Below, in pieces: positions 18,995 through 29,100 of a stretch of 64,000 bases of DNA (positions are counted from its first letter, which is position 1; every line of letters begins with the position of its first letter). A program made the translations under genes and the position numbers. Under the pieces are notes generated by a model. It saw only the letters and a list, made by a program, of their open reading frames with translations, had not been told where the DNA came from and made no database searches. Source of the DNA: Flavobacterium sp. MC2016-06 (GTDB lineage: Bacteria > Bacteroidota > Bacteroidia > Flavobacteriales > Flavobacteriaceae); NCBI RefSeq assembly GCF_009711165.2, contig NZ_WMID02000027.1:14122-78121 (forward strand), given 5' to 3'.

Positions 18995-19224
18995 AGTTAT
19001 GAATTATGAGTTATAAGTTTTGAGTTCCTACTGAGCGCGTATCTATTATTATTTAAAATTTAATAAGTAACAATTATTCACTTCTATTATTTACACATAC
19101 CATATAAACTCATATTTTACATAACGTTTCACTCATAACTCATAACTCATAACTCATAACTCATAACTCATAACTCATAACTCATAACTCATAACTCATA
19201 ACTCACAGCGCAAATTAAAAGAAA
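18995..19224. other. Gene-free spacer containing a heptamer array
   Basis: No coding potential. It contains a lone reverse-oriented copy of the heptamer theme (TATGAGTTATAAG, about 19004-19016), an AT-rich stretch of about 110 bases, and the 75-bp ACTCATA array. Confidence 0.7.
19131..19205. repeat. Heptamer tandem array, unit ACTCATA, 10.7 copies
   Basis: Ten perfect head-to-tail copies of ACTCATA (19131-19200) plus ACTCA, 75 bp with no internal mismatch. It is flanked by C on both sides, where the repeat would need A and T. A second heptamer array of the same length but a different unit lies at 38144-38218. Confidence 0.97.
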
Positions 19225-19262
19225 TAAAAAAGCTGCCAAAACATTAATATGTTTCGACAGCT
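19225..19262 (-). terminator. Terminator of the porin gene
   Basis: The minus-strand stem AGCTGTCGAAACAT / ATGTTTTGGCAGCT is near perfect and followed by a T run (complement of 19225-19230). It lies 32 bases past the porin stop codon. Confidence 0.8.
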
Positions 19263-19294
19263 CCAAAAAAAAAAAAAAATATCAATCTTTATCT

Positions 19295-20353
19295 CTAGAA
19301 AGAGTATGTTGTGGCAATTAAACCGAAGAAACTTCCCCCAGTTGGCATTGCATCTTTGTTTGCAAAAATATCTTCAGAGGCAGCATCGTATCTGATCTCT
19401 GGGATAATTGTAAGTTTCCCTACTTTATAATTTAATGACGCTGTATTAGCAAATACACTAGATCCTGTTAAGGTTCCTAAACTTGCTGCAGCATTTTTAC
19501 CATCAAAATATTCCATTCTGTAAGCTAAACTCAATGTTGGAGTAAATGCATAATTAGCATATCCTACTAATGAAAACCAATCTCCATCTAAACCGCTGTC
19601 AAAATCATTTGTTGTTTTAGCATAAGTTGCATTAAACCCTAATGAAAAACTATCGCTTATTGTTTGAGATGCAACAAAATCAATTTGAGTTTTGTTTTCA
19701 TCTGAAACTGGATTCATACTTCCTGATGTAAAATTCAAGTAAGCACTTCCTTTTTCTCCAATAAATCCTAACTGCGCAATGTATGTTTTTTGCGTTGATC
19801 CAGCATCCATTGCTGATTTAAAGTCTGTTGGGTTGGTTATACCAAACATCGCTGTAAATTTGCCTGATGTATATTGAGCTTTCACCCCTGTGTTAAAGAA
19901 CGGACCGTATGAGAATGCATACGACATACTATAGTTTTTATTCCCTATCGCATCTAGCACTTCGTACCCAATGTGTGTACCAAAACTACCTGCTACGACT
20001 TTAAATTTATCTGTCAAATTATACGTAAAGTATAATTGTTTAATTAAGAACTTTGTATTTTCTTCATTATACGAAAACTCTTCTGCTCTGGTTCCGAAAC
20101 CTAAATCTACAAAAACGGCTGCTTTTCCGAAAGAGTGCCCTGCTTGAATAGATGCCATTCCTAATTCAAATGAATCTTGTGAGTTGGTAAAGCTCGTTAA
20201 TCCATTTTGTTGTTTTGAAAAATCGTATTTGTAATATGCGTCTGCCGAACCCGAAAAAGTGGTTGCTGGCGACGTAGAGGTTTCAGTATCATCTTGGGCA
20301 AATGCGAATGAACTGGTTAACATCGCAGCTAAAATGTGTAATACTCTTTTCAT
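19295..20353 (-). CDS. Putative beta-barrel outer-membrane porin (BBP2/OmpL-like)
   Basis: A 352-residue outer-membrane protein with a signal peptide (1-19, ending AFAQ). After a short Thr/Ser/Asp-rich segment, the sequence is a run of amphipathic strands (SGSADAYYKYDF, AAVFVDLGFG, FLIKQLYFTYNL, GYEVLDAIGNKNYSMSYAFSYGPFFNTGVKA). It ends in a strand with terminal aromatics (GLIATTYSF), as in barrels folded by BAM. The SYAFSYGPFFNTG block is characteristic of a Bacteroidota porin family often linked to nitrogen or amino-acid uptake, but no such genes are adjacent. It is a single-gene unit; the substrate is unknown. Confidence 0.8.
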   Translation of the reverse strand: MKRVLHILAAMLTSSFAFAQDDTETSTSPATTFSGSADAYYKYDFSKQQNGLTSFTNSQDSFELGMASIQAGHSFGKAAVFVDLGFGTRAEEFSYNEENTKFLIKQLYFTYNLTDKFKVVAGSFGTHIGYEVLDAIGNKNYSMSYAFSYGPFFNTGVKAQYTSGKFTAMFGITNPTDFKSAMDAGSTQKTYIAQLGFIGEKGSAYLNFTSGSMNPVSDENKTQIDFVASQTISDSFSLGFNATYAKTTNDFDSGLDGDWFSLVGYANYAFTPTLSLAYRMEYFDGKNAAASLGTLTGSSVFANTASLNYKVGKLTIIPEIRYDAASEDIFANKDAMPTGGSFFGLIATTYSF

Positions 20354-20914
20354 GTTTTAATTGGTTTTTAGTTATTAATTGATTCTGGTTAGTTAATCTT
20401 TTATATATCTATTCAATAGTATAGTCATTTCTAAAACCTCAAATACACCTCCCTTACCTCTTCATTTTCATTAGCGAATTTATTAACTTTTGTATGACTA
20501 CAAGAATTGAAATCTACTTTTTTAATGTTTTGAAGGAAGAATTATGGATTACAAAAATTTACTTAACAATAATCGTTATTTGACATTTATACTGTTTTAT
20601 TTTTAAAAATTCAATAACGTATTTTACCCTATTTCTATGCAAAATTGATAGTTGAAATAAAAAATTGAAGTAAAAAACCACAAAAAATAAGATAAAAACA
20701 TAAAAAATAAATCATACACCCTAAAATTTTAGGGGGTATGATTTATTTTTTACAAAATCAACCTAAAGAAAACATTAAAAAACAAGGTAGTCAAAGCCGA
20801 AATCCAACGAAGAGTACAATTCTTACAAAAATAAAAACTCAAAAACGGTATTTAAAGTAAACTTATGTTATTATGAATGTTTTATTTTACATCAAAAAAA
20901 GACTCCTTTAAAAC
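20354..20914. other. Gene-free spacer of about 560 bases with a 50-bp palindrome
   Basis: No open frame with credible composition. It holds the upstream region of the porin gene, a long AT-rich stretch without a recognisable promoter, and the palindrome at 20702-20751. Confidence 0.65.
20702..20751. repeat. Near-perfect 50-bp palindrome
   Basis: Arms of 25 bases (20702-20726 and 20727-20751) meet without a spacer and pair at 24 of 25 positions. The core is CCCTAAAATTTTAGGG; the outer part is ATAAATCATAC and its complement. It is not adjacent to any gene end, so a simple terminator role is doubtful. Confidence 0.85.
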
Positions 20915-20945
20915 AAAAAAAGCCTGTCCAGAATTTGAACAGGCT
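20915..20945 (-). terminator. Terminator of the GH27-GH5 operon
   Basis: The minus-strand stem AGCCTGTTC / GGACAGGCT, with an AAATTCT loop, is followed by a T run. It lies 23 bases past the GH5 stop codon. Confidence 0.85.
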
Positions 20946-20968
20946 GATTTTCAGATTATTTAAATGAT

Positions 20969-21934
20969 TTATTCTAGCTTATTATACTTTCTTAAAAATT
21001 CTCGAACTTTAATTCCTGATTCTTTTAAGTCTTCATCTTTCCATTTTCCTTCAGATTTTGCTGTTTTCTTTAATATAGAGCAAGTTTCATCTTTATCTGA
21101 AACTGACCACGTTATCCAGCTTAATTTTCGGGATTCCATCCAATCAATATATTCCTGCCAAGCTTTCATGTTTAAAGGTCCATCGCCAGAAGCTTCCATT
21201 CCAGCAGATTCGGAAACAAAAATAGGAAGTCCGCTTTTTATAGCAGCATCTGTTTTATCTCTTAATTCTTTACCATGCGTTGCTGCATAGAAATGCATGG
21301 TATACATTATATTATTATATTCTACGATAGGATCTGAAGCGGGAAGATCTACATCTTGATCCCAATGCGGGCTGCCTACCAATATTACATTATAAGGATC
21401 GTTCGCTCGTATTATGCTGATTATTTCTTCGGCATACGATTTTACTTCCCACCATGACTCGTAATCTGGTTCATTAAATACCTCATATATTATATTAGGA
21501 TATTTTGAATATTTTTTTGAAACCTCATCAAAGAATTCTCTAGCTTCTTTCAAATTAACGTTATGACTATGCCAATCTATAATTACATAGATATCAGATT
21601 TTATTGCTCCGTCTACAACAGCTTCAATTTTTTCTTTAGAGAACTGCGGATTTTTCATATAACAATCATCTCCCAATTCTATACCCATTGCTGCGCGAAC
21701 AACATTGCAATTGAAATCTTTTTTTAACCAGCTTACTGCTTTTTCATTATAAAACCTCGGCCACATACTATGCCAGCCAAAACTCATTCCTCTTAACACA
21801 ATTGGATTGTTGTTTTTATCAACGAGCTGCGTTCCTTTAACACTAAGCTGACCGTGCTCTTTGACAAATTGCGCATTTGAAAAACAAAACATCATTAATA
21901 AGGAAAAGGTAAAAATCCTAGCTTTTGACTTCAT
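20969..21934 (-). CDS. Glycoside hydrolase family 5 (GH5_2-like) endo-glycanase
   Basis: A 321-residue secreted enzyme with a signal peptide (1-21, ending SNAQ). The (beta/alpha)8 fold covers almost the whole mature protein. LRGMSFGWHSMWPRFYN and NVVRAAMG are typical of subfamily 2. The acid/base is Glu155 (EVFNEP) and the nucleophile Glu242 (IFVSESAG); the substrate-binding His/Tyr are in YTMHFYAATH. Subfamily 2 members are mostly endo-beta-1,4-glucanases, so it probably attacks glucose-containing stretches of glucomannan; mannanase activity is possible. It follows GH27 by 11 bases and ends at a strong terminator. There is no appended binding module. Confidence 0.9.
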   Translation of the reverse strand: MKSKARIFTFSLLMMFCFSNAQFVKEHGQLSVKGTQLVDKNNNPIVLRGMSFGWHSMWPRFYNEKAVSWLKKDFNCNVVRAAMGIELGDDCYMKNPQFSKEKIEAVVDGAIKSDIYVIIDWHSHNVNLKEAREFFDEVSKKYSKYPNIIYEVFNEPDYESWWEVKSYAEEIISIIRANDPYNVILVGSPHWDQDVDLPASDPIVEYNNIMYTMHFYAATHGKELRDKTDAAIKSGLPIFVSESAGMEASGDGPLNMKAWQEYIDWMESRKLSWITWSVSDKDETCSILKKTAKSEGKWKDEDLKESGIKVREFLRKYNKLE

Positions 21935-21945
21935 ATTGATTAAAT

Positions 21946-23178
21946 TTAAGGGGTTAGTTTTAATGTAATAATATCATGAGAAGCAAGATCTGCTATAAAA
22001 TTCTTTTTAGTAGTGCCGGCTTCTTTATTTTTCCAAAGATCTTTTAACTTATAAACTGTTTTACCAAAATCTGCTTCATAACCAAAATCAACATCTTTGA
22101 TAACATGTTTTTTCCAGTCGAAGTTAACTTTTTTTGCCACATCACTTCTATTTAAAAAAGAAACCGCCCAGCTTCCGTCTGACAACGGTTTTACCCAAAC
22201 TTCAAGTCCGTCTTCTGCCAAATATTTAAATCCTTGTACTCCTAATTTATCTTGATTAACGGCAATTAGTTCTTTATTGGTTAAAATTGCAAGGGTTTCT
22301 TTAGACATTTTTCTAAAATCATTTCCTGCAACAAGTGGAGAAGCCATCATACACCACATCGAAAAATGCGATTTATCTTCGGTATTGTTCATTTCGTTTC
22401 CAACTTCCATCATATCAAAATCATTCCAATGATCGGGACCAGAATATTTTCTAATGTCTTTTCGCATTTCAACAATCTTCATAAATCCCCAAGACGACCA
22501 ATTTTCTGGATGTTTAAATTCGCAGTCAAAACAAGGATAAATATCACCAGAAATTCTCCATAAATTCCCAACAGGTTTTCCCCATTCCCAAGGCTGATTA
22601 TCTCCCCATTCGCAAAGACTAAAAACAATAGGTCTTCCGGCAGTTTTAAGCGCATTACTCATAGTTGTATACGCTTCTTTGGCTGTAATTCCCTGTGTGT
22701 TACACCAATCGTATTTTAAGAAATCAATTCCTAATTTAGCGTAAAAACGCGCATCTTGATATTCGTAACCACGAGTTCCTGGATAACCCGCGCAGGTTTG
22801 AGTTCCTGCACAATTGTACAATCCAAATTTTAATCCTTTACTGTGTACATAATCAATTACAGCTTTCATTCCGTTTGGAAACTTAACTGGATCTGGCACT
22901 AAATCTCCATTAGCATCACGTTCTTTGGTCATCCAGCCGTCATCGAGTACAATATAATTGTAACCTGCAGCTTCCATTCCTGATGACACCATAATATCTG
23001 CCGTTTCTTTTACTAATTTTTCGTCGATACTTGTTCCAAAAGTATTCCATGAATTCCAGCCCATTGGCGGCGTCATAGCCAAACCTTCAAATTTTCCTGC
23101 AGCTTGAGTATGCGTATTTCCTTGGCTGAAACCTAAGCTCCAAATACTTAAAGCTAGTACTAAAATTATTTTTTTCAT
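21946..23178 (-). CDS. GH27 alpha-galactosidase
   Basis: A 410-residue secreted enzyme. The frame is open further upstream to an ATG at 23247, but the start at 23178 gives a proper signal peptide (MKKIILVLALSIWSLGFSQ), and the upstream stretch belongs to a repeat element. Family landmarks are TPPMGWNSWNTFG, IVLDDGWM, the nucleophile Asp157 (FLKYDWCN), the acid/base Asp212 (LWRISGDI) and HWNDFDMMEVGN. It removes alpha-1,6-galactose side chains from galactomannan or its oligomers. A C-terminal beta-sandwich (about 320-410) is of normal length. It is co-transcribed with GH5 (11-base gap). Confidence 0.93.
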   Translation of the reverse strand: MKKIILVLALSIWSLGFSQGNTHTQAAGKFEGLAMTPPMGWNSWNTFGTSIDEKLVKETADIMVSSGMEAAGYNYIVLDDGWMTKERDANGDLVPDPVKFPNGMKAVIDYVHSKGLKFGLYNCAGTQTCAGYPGTRGYEYQDARFYAKLGIDFLKYDWCNTQGITAKEAYTTMSNALKTAGRPIVFSLCEWGDNQPWEWGKPVGNLWRISGDIYPCFDCEFKHPENWSSWGFMKIVEMRKDIRKYSGPDHWNDFDMMEVGNEMNNTEDKSHFSMWCMMASPLVAGNDFRKMSKETLAILTNKELIAVNQDKLGVQGFKYLAEDGLEVWVKPLSDGSWAVSFLNRSDVAKKVNFDWKKHVIKDVDFGYEADFGKTVYKLKDLWKNKEAGTTKKNFIADLASHDIITLKLTP

Positions 23179-23233
23179 TCTTATTAACTTTAAAAATATT
23201 ATTATAAAAACCAATTGAGCATATTTTTTTTCA

Positions 23234-23370
23234 ACACATAGAGACATTGATTTTTTTTCCGAAAGTATAGCATAAAAAAGAAACTCATTTCTTTCGCATA
23301 GCAGCTATATGTATTTCAAATATGTGAAACGTCTATTTTTGAACATACAAAATCTATGTTCCTATGTGTT
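23234..23370. repeat. Imperfect inverted-repeat element upstream of GH27
   Basis: Terminal arms of 22 bases (23234-23255 and 23349-23370; AACACATAG..ACAT.GATTTT and its complement) pair at 19 of 22 positions around about 93 bases. It lies in the 291-base gap between the GH27 start and the end of the glycan-binding lipoprotein gene. It looks like a small non-coding mobile or palindromic repeat. Confidence 0.65.
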
Positions 23371-23408
23371 AAATAAATTTTTCATAAACCAAACAGCTCA
23401 TAAAAAGA

Positions 23409-23436
23409 TATTCCCTAATTTTTCAATTAGGGAATA
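23409..23436 (-). terminator. Terminator at the end of the SusC-SusD-lipoprotein operon
   Basis: A perfect 12-bp stem TATTCCCTAATT / AATTAGGGAATA with a 4-base loop; on the minus strand it is followed by CTTTTTA. It separates the SusCD operon from GH27-GH5, so the latter needs its own promoter or read-through. Confidence 0.8.
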
Positions 23437-23469
23437 CCTCAAAACTAACTCAAAAGAATAGCAATCTAT

Positions 23470-24525
23470 TTATTTTAATACAAATCCTAAATCATCAAAC
23501 AATACGGTATTTCCACCGTCGTTGTTAGATTCTTGAAATGTAAGCATTGTAATACTTGTTGGGTTTCCTAATTTGCTTAACGGAATTTCCATATAAACCC
23601 ATGTTGTTGTAACTGGAATTACATAATTAGCTCCTCCATTAACACTAAAATTAACCTGTCCATTTTTAGCTCCTTTTACAGCAACTCTCAATGATTTGTA
23701 TGGCGTCATATCAATATCAAATCCCCAGTTTCCACCGTCCCAGCCGCCAAAAGTCCATTGCCAAGATTTATCACCTTGATAAGAATCTCCAGCAAAATCA
23801 AAATCAACACCTTTACCAGACCAAGGACCTCCCCATTGCATTCCGTATAATTTGTCATCAAATAAAGCAGTTCCAATAGCTTCTAGTGAAGTTGCAGTTC
23901 CTGAGATATTAGTTACTGCAAGATTTCTCATATTAGCATTAGCCGGTATTTTTACCACAATCTGCTCTAATGTTGAAGATATTACTTCAACAGGAACAGC
24001 TGGCTGCGTTGCTGTTTTTGCAAGTGTAACTACAGGATTTAAGAAATATTTCCCTTTTATAGTTACTTGATCACCTTCTGCACAATTTATATAGTTATAA
24101 CTGCTAAATGTTGGTACCGGCGGTGCAACTTGAAAATCAAATTCGGCAGTACCATTTTCTGTTACTACTTTTAATTTGTTTGATGCATTTGCATAAGGCG
24201 TATCTTCATCAATTAATACAATAATATCTGTATCTGTTACAAAAGTTGGTCTAAAATAAGTATCAAAATCATTAAAGTAAACTTTTGTTGTAGTCAAGAA
24301 TCCTTTACCATGAATGACATAGTAATTTTTTGGATCTCCAATAGTTACTGGAGTCAATGGTTTTAAATTACCAGCTTCATCGTAACCTGAAGGCATTACA
24401 GATTCTATTTCTGGAGCCCCAGAACTTGCTGATGCACTTTCATCATTTGAGCATGAACTAAAAAGCATTAAAGATAACATCCATGCCATACATGCTGCTA
24501 ACGAAACAATTTTTATATTTTTCAT
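23470..24525 (-). CDS. Surface glycan-binding lipoprotein with IPT/TIG domains
   Basis: A 351-residue lipoprotein with lipobox FSSC (Cys25), probably displayed on the cell surface beside SusCD. It opens with an extended segment, then two IPT/TIG-like Ig domains (about 70-140 with VIHGKGFLTTTKVYFND, and 140-215 with VTIKGKYFLNPVV). The C-terminal 135 residues (from about 217, Trp/Gly-rich with WGGPWSGKG, WQWTFGGWDGG, TVLFDDLGFVLK) look like a carbohydrate-binding jelly roll. The position directly after susD is the usual place for a SusE/F- or SGBP-B-type protein. It captures the polysaccharide for the porin; the ligand is inferred to be mannan. Confidence 0.85.
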   Translation of the reverse strand: MKNIKIVSLAACMAWMLSLMLFSSCSNDESASASSGAPEIESVMPSGYDEAGNLKPLTPVTIGDPKNYYVIHGKGFLTTTKVYFNDFDTYFRPTFVTDTDIIVLIDEDTPYANASNKLKVVTENGTAEFDFQVAPPVPTFSSYNYINCAEGDQVTIKGKYFLNPVVTLAKTATQPAVPVEVISSTLEQIVVKIPANANMRNLAVTNISGTATSLEAIGTALFDDKLYGMQWGGPWSGKGVDFDFAGDSYQGDKSWQWTFGGWDGGNWGFDIDMTPYKSLRVAVKGAKNGQVNFSVNGGANYVIPVTTTWVYMEIPLSKLGNPTSITMLTFQESNNDGGNTVLFDDLGFVLK

Positions 24526-24532
24526 ATTTTTA

Positions 24533-26131
24533 TTATTTAAAAGTATACGGTGCTACTTCTGTTAATTTTGGATTTTTAATCAAATCGTCTGCCGGATAAG
24601 GTAATAAAAGGCTTGATGCAGAAATTGATATGTGTTTTTCAGTTTCTTTATCTCCTCTGTTTTGCGCCTCTAAAATTGATTTAGCTGTACTGAACGGTAA
24701 ACGTCCTAAGTCAAAATAGTAATCTCCTTCGCAAGCTAGTTCCGCACGTCTTTCTCTAAATATATCATCAAAAGTAATTGATGTTTTTGCTGCTAAACCT
24801 GCTCTTTTACGAACCGCATTGTACGATTTAAGTGCATTTGCATCTGTAGTACTTCCTGATTGTGAACCTAATATTGCTTCGGCATGAATTAGTAATAATT
24901 CGGCGTAACGCATCATATAACTGTTCATACTGCTTTCTCCATTAAATGGTGCATTGAATGGTCCTGTAATGGCTAAGTTTTCTTTTCCAATTACATATTT
25001 TTTCAATCCAGCTCCTGAGTTTTGAGCTTCATTTTCTACATCAAATGTATATCCTAAAAGTTTTGGAGAATCTACTGCAAGTGTTTGTGCATACATTAGA
25101 TTTGGATAATAATCTCCAGGAAGCATAAAAGTCTCAATTCTTCTTCTGTCTCCATTTTCAAAAACATTATTAATCAAATCTTGTGATGGTGCAATTTGTC
25201 CAGAATAAGTAGTTTCTACCAATCTGTTTTCTGGCGCAAATAAAGTATTAGAGAAGTTACCTTCAAAATAAGTTCCTGCTCCTGTCCATTGCCAAGAAAA
25301 GATAGACTCTTCGTTGTTATTATTTTTTTGAAGCCATAAATCTGCAAAAGATTTAGTTGGTAATTCTTCACCGCCTAATAATTTAAACTCACCGCTATTG
25401 ATTACGTCTTGCGCCATTGCTTTTGCTAAGTCATATTTTTTCTCATATAAATATACTTTTGCTAAAAAGGCTTTTGCAGATCCGCTAGACACGTGCGCAT
25501 TTGCAGCATAATCTGAACCTCTGTTTTTAGATCTTAGATTTGCTGCTGCAAATTTTAAATCATTTTCTATAAAAGTATAAACATCTGCAACTGGATTACT
25601 TGGAATCACAAAATTCTTAGAATAATCTGCATTGTTTTCGATAATTGGTACATTTCCCCATAATCTTACTAAGAAGAAATAAGAGAAAGCTCTAATAAAA
25701 TGTGCTTCTCCCAAAGCATTGTTTAAAGCTTCTTTAGTTACATCTGGACCAACACTTTGCGGCAGATTATTGATATAAGCATTAGAATTTGCAATTGCTC
25801 CAAAGCAAGATCTCCAAGCATCAGAAATAAAAGTCTGAGAATTGGTATAACTTAAATCTGTAAATTTTCCAAAATCATTATATTGACTTGCATACATATT
25901 ACCAGAAATTACATCTGTAATACCGTAAAAAGCCGATTTATTCATATTAAACCAAACAATACCATAAAGTCCGTTTGCAGCATTATCAAGTTTAGTATCA
26001 GAATCGTAATAGTTACCTATTGTAGGTGTTCCTTCAGCAGGCACGTCTATAAAATCTTGAGAACAAGACGAAGAGACTAGCATTAATAATGTTATTGCAA
26101 CAGCACCACTTCTTTTTATTATATTTTTCAT
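24533..26131 (-). CDS. SusD/RagB family nutrient-binding outer-membrane lipoprotein
   Basis: A 532-residue lipoprotein with lipobox VSSSC (Cys23). It has the SusD architecture: N-terminal TPR-like helices (NALGEAHFIRAFSYFFLVRLWGNVP, residues about 138-162, is the diagnostic block). Later come YDLAKAMAQDVINSG, MMRYAELLLIHAEA and the C-terminal block RRAELACEGDYYFDLGR. It caps the SusC barrel and delivers glycan to it. It is co-transcribed with susC upstream (12 bases) and the IPT/TIG lipoprotein downstream (7 bases). Confidence 0.96.
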   Translation of the reverse strand: MKNIIKRSGAVAITLLMLVSSSCSQDFIDVPAEGTPTIGNYYDSDTKLDNAANGLYGIVWFNMNKSAFYGITDVISGNMYASQYNDFGKFTDLSYTNSQTFISDAWRSCFGAIANSNAYINNLPQSVGPDVTKEALNNALGEAHFIRAFSYFFLVRLWGNVPIIENNADYSKNFVIPSNPVADVYTFIENDLKFAAANLRSKNRGSDYAANAHVSSGSAKAFLAKVYLYEKKYDLAKAMAQDVINSGEFKLLGGEELPTKSFADLWLQKNNNNEESIFSWQWTGAGTYFEGNFSNTLFAPENRLVETTYSGQIAPSQDLINNVFENGDRRRIETFMLPGDYYPNLMYAQTLAVDSPKLLGYTFDVENEAQNSGAGLKKYVIGKENLAITGPFNAPFNGESSMNSYMMRYAELLLIHAEAILGSQSGSTTDANALKSYNAVRKRAGLAAKTSITFDDIFRERRAELACEGDYYFDLGRLPFSTAKSILEAQNRGDKETEKHISISASSLLLPYPADDLIKNPKLTEVAPYTFK

Positions 26132-26143
26132 ATTAATTACGTA

Positions 26144-29100
26144 TTAAAATTCAACATTAAAACCAAAAGATATCTGTCTAGGTACCGGATAACGTCCGTT
26201 GTCAACACCAGATAACAATGCATCTTGGTTAAAAGAACCCACCTCAGGATCGTAACCAGTGTACTTAGTGAAAGTAAATAGGTTTTGTCCAGAAGCATAA
26301 ATTCTCAGTCTTGTTAATTTGATTTTTGAAATGATATCAGATGGTAACGAATATCCTAAAGTTACGTTCTGGATTCTTAAATAAGATCCGTCTTCGATAA
26401 AACGAGTAGATACTGCATTATTGATATTATCATAAGTTGATGGTCTAGGTAATGCACCATTTGGATTTGAAGCAGAATAAAAATCCGCCGCTTCAGTCAA
26501 ATAATTTGTTCCTAGATTACTATTCATAGTTCCCGCTGCACGAGTTAAATTCATCAATTTATTTCCAGCAGTTCCTTGAAGGAAGATAGACAAATCAACA
26601 TTTTTGTATTTAAAGTTGTTTGTAAATCCGTAAGTGAATTTTGGATTTGGATTTCCAATAGAAACTAAATCTTTCAAGTCAATTACACCATCGTTATTTT
26701 GATCTTTGTAAATAACGTCTCCTTTTTGAAAATCTGGTAATAATGAATTTGTTCCGTTTTTCAATACCACTTTAGTACCGCCAACATCATGACCATAAGT
26801 CAATAAATCTGCATCTGTTCTATAAATTCCTTGAGCCTCATATCCTATAAAAGAACCAATTGGTAATCCCTCTTGTGTTCTAGAAACTGTTACAGTATTA
26901 TAAGCAAGTGTTCCCATTGTTTTTACAATGTTTAATCCTGCCATATTAGTAACCTCATTTACATATTTAGTAAAGTTTGCGCTAGAAGTCCATGAGAAAT
27001 TTTCGCTGAATTTTTGTGTGTAACCAAGTGTAATCTCGATACCTTTATTCTGCATTCTTCCAAGATTAAAGTACGGCGGATTTACTCCTCCTTCATAATC
27101 TCCACCACCAGATAGATAATTTGGAAGCGGTACTTGGTATAAGAAATTTTTAGAAACTTTTTTATAAACATCTACAGTAGCAGTAAGTTTACCACTAAAC
27201 ATATTAAAATCTAAACCTAAATTGGTTTGATCCTGAGTTTCCCATTTCAAATCTTTATTCGGAGTATTTGCCGGAAGATAAGAAGTTCCCATTGTACTGT
27301 TAACAATGTGCAGATTAGAATCGTATAAGTTATTACCAATTTGGTTGTTTCCTGTTTGTCCCCATCCAAATCTAAATTTAATACCGTCAACATATTCTTT
27401 AGTTCCTTCCATAAAAGACTCATTAGAAAGTTTCCAAGAAGCACCAACAGAACTAAAAACGCCCCATTTATTCCCTACGAAAAACTTAGAAGAACCATCT
27501 GTTCTAACTGCTGCAGAAACACCGTATTTATCACCATAGTCATAAACAACCCTTCCTAAATAAGAAGCCAGTGTTTGTGTTCCAGAATATACACCGCTTG
27601 TAACCGCTTTAGCCAAATCTGAAGCTGCAAGTGATTTATCATTATTGTCTTTATAACCATAACCCGTTATAGAATATCCTTGCCAATGCGCTCTATTAGA
27701 CTCTTGTACCGCCAAAACAGTAAAATTGTGTTTACCAATAGTATTTCTGTAGGTAAGCATGTTTTTTAAGTTCCAAGAATTTCCTGTAGATGGACTGTAA
27801 TACAAGTTAGCATAACTTTTTACAGCATTACCCAAAGAATACATCGGGTCAAATCTTTGCCCTAAGTTGTCAGATATATAACCACCTGCTTCAAAACGAT
27901 ATTCTAAACCTTTTAAGATATCAATTTGAGTATAAAAATTTCCAGAATAGTTTTTTCTAACCAATGTATTAGATCCTAATAAAGAAGTAGCAACAGGGTT
28001 AACAAAAGAAGTACTTCCTCCAGACGGCGGTCCAGCAAAAGCACCAGACAATTCTCTTACAGCAACATCTGGAGTTGCTAATAAAGAAGTAGCAACAACA
28101 CCATTAAACTGACCGTTCAATGTTAATTTTTCATCAGTAATTGCACCACTGACGTTAATACCTACTTTAATAAATTTATTTACTCTAGCATCAAGATTTG
28201 TTCTAAAGTTATACCTTTTAAAACCAGATTCAATTACAATACCTTCTTGGTTTAAAACTCCTCCAGAGATATAATAGTTCACACCATCTTTACCACCAGA
28301 AAAAGACAATTGATTAGAAGTCATGATACCCGTTTGGTAAATAGCATCCTGCCAATCTGTACCTTTTCCTAAAAGTTCTGGATGTGCAAATTCTGGACGT
28401 TTTCCTGTAGGATCATAAACATCAGATAATGCATTTTGATGTGTTGCATATTGTTGCAAGTCCATAGAATGCAATTTCTTAGGCAGATTACTTATAGAAT
28501 AAGAATTTTCGAAAGATAACTTTCCCGTTCCTTTTTTACCCGATTTTGTAGTCACAATAACAACTCCATTTGCTCCACGAGAACCATAAATAGCCGTAGC
28601 AGATGCATCTTTTAAGATATCTATAGACTCAATATCACTTGGATTGATAAGTGCTAAAGGACTTACGGTAATATTTCCAGAGTTAGAAAAATTAGAATTT
28701 CCAGCAGCATTTCTTCCAGAAGTAGAAGAGTTTCTAGCATCTCCAGAAATAGGCACACCATCAATTACATATAAAGGTTCGTTTGTACCTGTTAAAGAAG
28801 AAACCCCTCTAATTTTTACCGAAACATTACTTCCCGGTTCACCAGAGTTACTACTTACGACTACCCCCGCAGCTTTACCCTGCATCATCTGATCAAAAGA
28901 AACTACTTTTAAGTTTTCGATATCTTTTGAGCCAATACTAGAAATCGAACTGTTTATATCTTTTCTCTTTTGAGTTCCATATCCAATTACAACAACATCT
29001 TGCAGATTTTCTGCCGTAGCTTTTAAAATTACATTTATAGTAGTTTTTCCATCAACAGCTATTTTCTGCGAATTAAATCCAATAAAAGAGAATGTTAAAG

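Noticed and set aside
19131..19205. CRISPR array
   Set aside because: Direct heptamers without spacers and no cas genes; it is a simple tandem repeat.
23179..23247. N-terminal extension of the GH27 frame by 23 residues
   Set aside because: It lies in the inverted-repeat element and would bury the signal peptide; the ATG at 23178 gives a normal secreted protein.
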